Below, piece after piece: positions 58,389 through 64,000 of a stretch of DNA of 64,000 bases; positions within the stretch are counted from its first letter, which is position 1; the number at the start of each line of letters is the position of its first letter. Below the pieces are notes generated by a model, which saw only the letters and a program-made list of their open reading frames with translations, had not been told where the DNA came from and did no database searches. The DNA is from Rosa chinensis (lineage: Eukaryota > Streptophyta > Magnoliopsida > Rosales > Rosaceae): NCBI RefSeq assembly GCF_002994745.2, contig NC_037094.1:17508001-17572000 (forward strand). Reading direction: 5' to 3'. Both the position numbers and the translations under genes were made by a program.

Positions 58389-58700
58389 AGTTCGAGAATT
58401 TATTTTCTCTAATAGCAATTCTGACATTGTCCCCATTTAGGAGGGGTTCTCCTTTGAGCTATTTTACAAGCTCTGATACCAGTGAGGTGCGGATCTAACC
58501 AATGCTCAAATAATCGAGTGGTTTTTGTTCCTCTTCTAGAACATACAAAAGATTATCAATATCTTCTTCCACTTTATAGATCCTAGTTTGGAGTCTATAA
58601 ATAATATCCCAATAGTTGGGAGTTTCTTTGTTAAGACTATCTCTATAGTGTTTCAGCTTTTTTCAACTTTTCTCTTTCTTTTTTCAATTCTTTGCTAGTA
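58389..58700 (-). pseudogene. Pararetrovirus-like or retroelement fragment with an iMet primer site
   Basis: On the minus strand, a Lys/Glu-rich, coiled-coil-like reading frame stays open for about 52 codons and ends in TAG at 58497-58495. It is extended upstream only through a frameshift. Fourteen bases after the stop lies TGGTATCAGAGC (58481-58470), the complement of the initiator-Met tRNA 3' end. An ATG at 58427-58425 then opens a frame starting MSELLLEKINSR, which is cut at the Copia D junction. A stop, primer site and next start this close together suggest the intergenic region of a plant Caulimoviridae genome, integrated long ago. An LTR end of another retrotransposon is the alternative. 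The copy is broken. Confidence 0.35.
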
Positions 58701-59529
58701 TTTTTTTAAAAAGCAACTAATTCAAGTCTATCTGCAATCGATATTGTGAATAGTAAAGAAGGTTTACTGTTTACCGTCTAATAGAGGATGCAATTTAGCT
58801 GCAATTATATCTAGACAAATAATTTCAAGATGGGCTCACCACGCTTTAAAAATAAAGGACAAACTTAAAAATTAAAATGGAAGGGTTTTTTGGACAGTAG
58901 TGGAAAAGGTGAAAAGATTTGTGTGAGTGGGAATAAAAATAAATTGGTGGGGTGTATGGGAAGTATATTGGTAGTTTTAGGGTGTATGAGAATTTTCCCT
59001 TAATAATCACGTTCCGTCTGATGATGACGTCACTAAGACATGCCGCTGGACGGGGAAGCAAATTCGGCTAGAGCTATAAGCGTGTGGAGGTGCGTTCAAT
59101 GTACCAAGACTTTTTTCTATGTTAGATTTGATTATGTATAAGTCCACTGTGGTATATCATTACGTAATCTCGTTGGATTATAAAATACATGGCATTTACA
59201 AGCAACCATGAGTTGCTTGTTTGAAGCTAATTCATGATTAATGATGGCTTTTGACGAGCCACTAATAACTCATGACCCGCAATCACATCAGATTTCATCA
59301 TTTCCTCAATTTGCACATGCTGGAAAATAATCAATTTTTTCTTTTGTTTTTTTGAATATGTGCTGGCAATTAATTAATTTTGGACCAGCAGCTTTCAAGT
59401 ATTAAATATTAAATATAAAAATAGAAATTATAATAATTTAAAACTGTGCATTTATTTTCAACCGTCAGATTCACTTGTCTCTCACACCCTTAAAAATTGT
59501 TTCTTAGGTGAGTAGACCTATATATATAT
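58701..59529. other. Intergenic DNA
   Basis: No gene was recognised. 58700-58800 could be more of the pararetrovirus-like fragment. 59205-59400 resembles 52310-52400. Confidence 0.35.
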
Positions 59530-59935
59530 AATCTTGCGCGGATATCCGCACCTAAGCAAAAACGTACTAATTTTGTGTTTTTCCCCACTTTTCGATCACA
59601 CATTCACATCTTAACCGTTCAGTTTTTAGGTCCTAATGTATAGATCACCTCTGCAAAATTTCAGCCAATTTGGTGATCGTTAAGGCATCCAAAACTGCAA
59701 TTTACACAAACGAACCAAATCTGTTGAACCGGAACCGTTCGTATCTATTGTTGTAATTTGCAGTTTTGAATTTCTTAATGATCACCAAATTGGCTGAAAT
59801 TTTGCAGAGGTGATCTATACATTAGGACCTAAAAACTGAACGGTTAAGATGTGAATGTGTGATCGAAAAGTGGGGAAAAACACAAAATCCGTAGGGATCG
59901 AAAAACTGCGGACTTCCGCAGTGGAGAACCGCTCT
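59530..59935. mobile_element. Foldback MITE
   Basis: Two arms of about 135-140 bp (59570-59708 and 59752-59888) are inverted copies, nearly identical by eye, around a loop of about 45 bp. Shared arm segments include TTTTGTGTTTTTCCCCAC, CACATCTTAACCGTTCAG and GATCACCTCTGCAAAATTTC. Outside the arms both ends carry short GCGGA...TCCGCA hairpins. CTATATATA occurs on both sides and could be a 9-bp target duplication (MULE-like), but it lies in AT-rich DNA and is not decisive. No coding. Confidence 0.8.
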
Positions 59936-62126
59936 ATATATATTTACATTAAGTCATGCTATGTTCATCACGTACTTGTGATTAAGTCCGTGTACGGCCA
60001 AAAGGGTTAATTCCTACCCAACAATCTTCTCTCTGTCACCTACAAAAAATCCACGCACAGGAATAATTGTAATCCAGTGATATAAAAGACTAAAAGCACA
60101 AGTAATTGATATACACACAAAAAATAGAAGCATAATTTAATCTTTTCTTGGTGAAACATCTAACATAATTGGCTAGATACCGATAAAAAATTCCTCATCA
60201 TAATTTTAGCAAAAGTAATTAAATATTCGAAAAAGTCAATTTCTACACGTATCTTGTTCCAGGTACAAAATAATTTTTAAAATGTTGATGTTACACACAT
60301 GTTAACATATTTGATTATGATGTTGAGAATGTATACCAGTGGGGTTTTGTCTCTTTGGAGTTAGAAGCTTTTAATTTGTTTTTCGTTTGTTGTCTTGACC
60401 TTTCCTAAATGACATATTTACAGTGGGGTATTTTGTCACCCCAGAGTTGAAAGCTTTTTATTTGTTTTTCCGTTTCGGTTTTAGTATAGTTATAATTACA
60501 ATTTTACCTGAAGTGAAACTGCACAAAATTACCTGCAGTGAAACTGAGTTTTACTGTTTTATGTAAAATATTTAACCCCATAATAATGACAGTGCTTCCG
60601 AGAATCTTAGAGAGCGGCCCTTTTATCCTTTGCATCACAGTGACTTTATTCAAGATATCAAAGCAAATGCGAAGAGTCGGAAAGTTCTATTTTCTGGAAT
60701 TTTTTTACTACAACGTAAGCTCGACAAAGGTTCACTTTTTACTGTTTAACCAGTAAAATAATAAACTGGGCAGCAAGTGTTGTCGTTTTGGGATTTTCTA
60801 ACCCCACCAGTTGCACACACGTCTGTTTTGGCTTTATATATTAGATACCTACTACAACACGTCACATGCTCGCCTACATTATTTCTTATTACAACAATTA
60901 AAAAATTGTCAAACCATTTTTAGTTCAGATCTCTCATTACTTGAGTTAAGTCTGAGGGCCTGAGATTTAATTATCATCACTGCTTTCAGTATTTCCACAT
61001 TCGATTAATGAGCTGCTCACTCACCAGCAAAGCCATTTCGATGTAAGTAGGCTCCCAACATTAGCTGAAAACAATGTTACTTTTTAGAAAGAAATATTGG
61101 TGTCCCCTGTGCCGTTTGCATCACATTAAGATCGATGAGAGCATATGTGCATGGGTTCCGACCGTAAAGGTATGCACATGAAGAACAAAGGCGGTAGGGC
61201 ATGCATTCTTTAGGGCTCGAATTGATGTTTAACTGAATACCAAAGTTTCATGAATGATGGTGTAAGGAATATTAGGTAATGCATGTGGTTGCCTTGCATG
61301 CTGAGGCAAACTTTCTCATCGTGCTCAAATTGATATCTTCTTTCCTATCATGAAACCTCGAAACTATCATTGGAAATGGGGTAAAAGATTGTAGACCAAC
61401 TTTTGTAGTCTCTTACGTTGGAAATAAGGCCGAAAAGCAAATGCCACCCTCAATATTGACCATGACAAAACCTAACTAATAAAGAACATTCTCTTCTAAT
61501 CCTAACATTGCAGCCAAAGGGTTGGAATAGAGGAATGTCTATCTATCTCATATGAGTGCGTGTCCTTAGTGGTGGTGGTAAGACAATAACTTTTCAGTAT
61601 GGAGGTCATGTGCCCCATCAAGAATGGGATGAGATGGAAATTTTACTATAAATCAAGATTAGTAATCTAATTAATTGATATAAATAAAAAATACAATAAA
61701 ATTGTATTGTCACGTTCATTCACATCTTATAATAATTTATTAAATAGTTGATTGAATTTAGTAATCCGACTGCCCCATTGAAAACTGTCTCGCCACAAAT
61801 GTGGATTGAGCTGCATATAAATAGCACTCCCCAAAATGCAAATCATGGAGTAACAATGAGTCCTATATGATTCGGGTCCCCCCCCCCCGTCCTTCTCTAA
61901 TTATTATACAGCAGATCCCATCCGATTCCACACCCTGTCCAGTCAGCAGTCAGCAGTCACTGATCCTTTTTTATCTCTTTTTTTCTTTCCCATACTGCCA
62001 AACCCACATTTCAAAAATGGCAGCCATATCCCAAAACGTTATAAAATAAAGATCCGATTTACATGTGAACCATATACGACGAGGACTCTTCTGGCGCCGA
62101 TCAACTTTTCCACTCAGAAACACTCG
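59936..62126. other. Intergenic DNA upstream of the SPX-MFS gene
   Basis: 59985-60260, 60530-60620 and 60760-60880 resemble blocks in 51640-53160 and 44960-45015. A poly-C run lies at 61880-61889. No gene was recognised; the frames at 60538-60756 and 61867-62049 lack domains. The last few hundred bases should hold the SPX-MFS promoter. Confidence 0.4.
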
Positions 62127-62136
62127 TATATATAAA
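62127..62136 (+). promoter_or_regulatory. TATA box of the SPX-MFS gene
   Basis: TATATATAAA is followed by a CT-rich leader (CTCTCTCTCCTTCTGC near 62178-62193). This places transcription start near 62160-62170. The leader exon ends at 62251 (CCTG|GTAAGT). Confidence 0.55.
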
Positions 62137-63177
62137 TCTCTCTGCCAAATCAAATCAAAATTTTTTTTCTCTGTGGTGCTCTCTCTCCTTCTGCTTAATT
62201 GTGTTCGTTGATGGTCATCTAAGTCTTGGTTCTGCTCCGAAATCCACCCTGGTAAGTCCAATTTCACGTGATATGTATTTTTTGTACGAATGCGAGCCTG
62301 TGTGTGTTTTATCTTCCGGATTGTTATCGGACTCGTGCTTTTGTTCGGTTGCCGGAAACCGGAATGAGATTCGGAGCCGGAGCCGGTTTGTTATTGCGCA
62401 ATTGAGATTTACGAGCTAGCTCCGAGTGGTTTGAGATGAGAGGGTGGTATTCTCTGTTAGCAGAGCAGAATCAATTTTCTGCTATAACACTTTGTGCATT
62501 ATTTTTATGAGACAGAGTTGATTACATCTAAGAGTTTATAATCCTAATTCTAGGACGAGTTTATAATCCTAATTCTAGGACCTTCACAGAGTTGATTATT
62601 TTATTCATCATTTTTTTTGTTTTTTTTTTGTTGATAAGATGAGTGCATTTTCTGATATCTGTGTAAGCTTATATTTTGGTAGTACAAGTGGAGCCTATGA
62701 TTGTTTGTGTGGACTTGGTCAAATTGGGTGGTTCTGTGAGAATAGAGTGTGCAGATTATTCAAAGGATGAGTCTTGTAGTTGATTTGATGTATTTGACCT
62801 GGTTTGAACTGAATTCAGATTCTATATTATATTAACACTTCAAGTTATAATGAAAAAAATGGGTATTTTGTTCTCAAATGATGTAATATTTACTTAGTCG
62901 GCGGCATACCGCTTGGGATTTGTGAGTCGGAAGTGTTGATGCAGAGTCCTTATTGCTCAGCTCAGGCAAGAACTGTTAGTTGTTTATAGGCAACTCCTCT
63001 GGTGGCCGGTGAATTACTGTAATTGTTAGCATTTCTATCGTACTTCTTTTTTGGTTCCTTACCGTGGATCAGCCTGTGGTCTTATTGAGTTCAAAAATAT
63101 TGTGTTCTTTCTCCTTTTGATGTTGCCATGCGTTTAACTTCATTTTTGCTATTCTTCTGTTAATTTTGTAGTGAAAA

Positions 63178-63230
63178 ATGGTTGCCTTTGGGAAAAAGCT
63201 GAAGGACAGACAAATTGAAGAATGGCGGGG
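63178..63230 (+). CDS. SPX-MFS vacuolar phosphate transporter, first coding exon only
   Basis: A non-coding leader exon ends at 62251 (donor GTAAGT) and a 0.9-kb leader intron ends in TTGTAG at 63171. The ATG at 63178 starts MVAFGKKLKDRQIEEWRG, and the exon ends in phase 2 at a GTATGT donor (63231). This is the beginning of the SPX domain in plant SPX-MFS proteins (PHT5/VPT family), whose next exon begins with the YYINYKLMKKKV block. That block is not found before 64000, so the rest lies beyond the window. The family moves phosphate into the vacuole, and its SPX domain senses inositol pyrophosphates. Only 17-18 residues are visible, but the family start is distinctive. Confidence 0.75.
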
Positions 63231-64000
63231 GTATGTTTGATTTTCTAGTATTGCCTTTTTTTATATTATGTATCTGTTAGTATAAGATGCATTCTGGCAG
63301 ACATCTTGGAACCATTTCTCTTGTCTAATGGTAAAAGAGTAAAAAGAAAGGGTTAGGTTGATGGCATTCTTTGACAGTTTTCCATCCGTTTAGTCTTAGT
63401 ACTGCTTTGCTTCTTTGAATGACGACTTCTTTTCCTCTGTATTTTGAAGTCTTTTAATCAATATTCTTTTGTCTTCTAAAATAAAAAGGTGATGCATACT
63501 TTCTTGACTGATGACAGATCATGTATGATAACCCAGAATCATAATGGAAAATGGTGTTTTGAGATGAATGTTGATACATCATATTAGAGTAGACCAGTAA
63601 AATATATAGTCTTGTAACCAAATCTGCACGAAAAATATCATTTTGTGGAGTAGATATGATAATCTGCATGAGCATTCAGATTCTTAAGTTGACATCATCG
63701 TGTTCTCGCTGATATAGTTGAGCAACTCTTTTTTATTTTCTTCAGTCAAAATATCAAGCAACTCAGGGAGCAATTTTAGATGGCATTACAGAATACAGAT
63801 TACCCAACCCTGTGCCCAGATGTGTACAAAAAACTACACACACACACACACACATATAGTATCAGAGAATAAAAGCATTCATATCATGAGAAACAAGCAC
63901 ATTAGATAAGAGGTTTTAAGAGAGTGATGAAACATAAGTTCCTTGTTCTTTTAGAGAAGGCTTTTGCATATACAAACATACACATGCATGTAGTTTGTGC
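63231..64000 (+). other. First coding intron of the SPX-MFS gene, open to the right
   Basis: No exon of the family was recognised here. It contains a (CA)n microsatellite at about 63837-63854. The frames at 63454-63675 (minus) and 63718-63909 are intronic noise. Confidence 0.55.

Noticed and set aside
60538..60756. 72-codon frame
   Set aside because: No domain. It overlaps blocks shared with 44960-45015 and 53140-53170 that are non-coding there.

Overview
This is a window of plant nuclear DNA, from a eudicot. The evidence is spliced GT-AG genes of plant-only families (NRPD1, the largest subunit of RNA polymerase IV, and an SPX-MFS phosphate transporter), a nuclear tRNA gene, and plant-type Copia, hAT, MULE and Tourist elements. 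Rosaceae is possible, but that guess is weak. No bacterial operon, CRISPR array or organellar segment is visible.

The layout alternates genes and transposon blocks. (1) 1-780 is the end of a minus-strand Copia element (Copia A). (2) 1085-11062 is a gene island: a nine-exon FG nucleoporin of the NUP50 type on the plus strand, a tRNA-Gly(TCC), and a four-exon EF-hand-less CDPK-like kinase (PEPKR1-like) on the minus strand, convergent with NUP50. (3) 11063-31000 is gene-poor. It holds a hAT element that contains a retroposon, a YUCCA pseudogene fragment, a broken Copia element (Copia B) carrying a hAT element in its leader and a foldback MULE in its LTR, a Tourist MITE, a hAT MITE and two tandem arrays. 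(4) 31019-42945 is NRPD1. The 18 coding exons join without a frame break into about 1455 codons, with the DFDGD metal site and the C-terminal DeCL-type domain. (5) 42946-61000 is a second transposon block. It has a full-length Copia element with two LTRs and a target duplication (Copia C, 45200-51570), and a Copia element lacking its 5' end (Copia D, 53386 to about 58390). Copia D is fused to a fragment with pararetrovirus-like layout. The decayed non-transposon sequence here seems to be present two to three times, and a foldback MITE lies near 59.7 kb. (6) 62127-64000 is the promoter, leader intron and first coding exon of an SPX-MFS transporter that runs off the right edge.

The complete genes act in nucleocytoplasmic transport (NUP50), protein phosphorylation (PEPKR1-like) and RNA-directed DNA methylation (NRPD1); the SPX-MFS fragment would act in vacuolar phosphate storage. 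They are not an operon and need not be functionally linked. NRPD1 sits between dense clusters of the kinds of repeats that the Pol IV siRNA pathway usually silences. Several elements form long inverted repeats. All exon models were built by eye from splice sites, reading-frame continuity and remembered family sequences, without alignment software.
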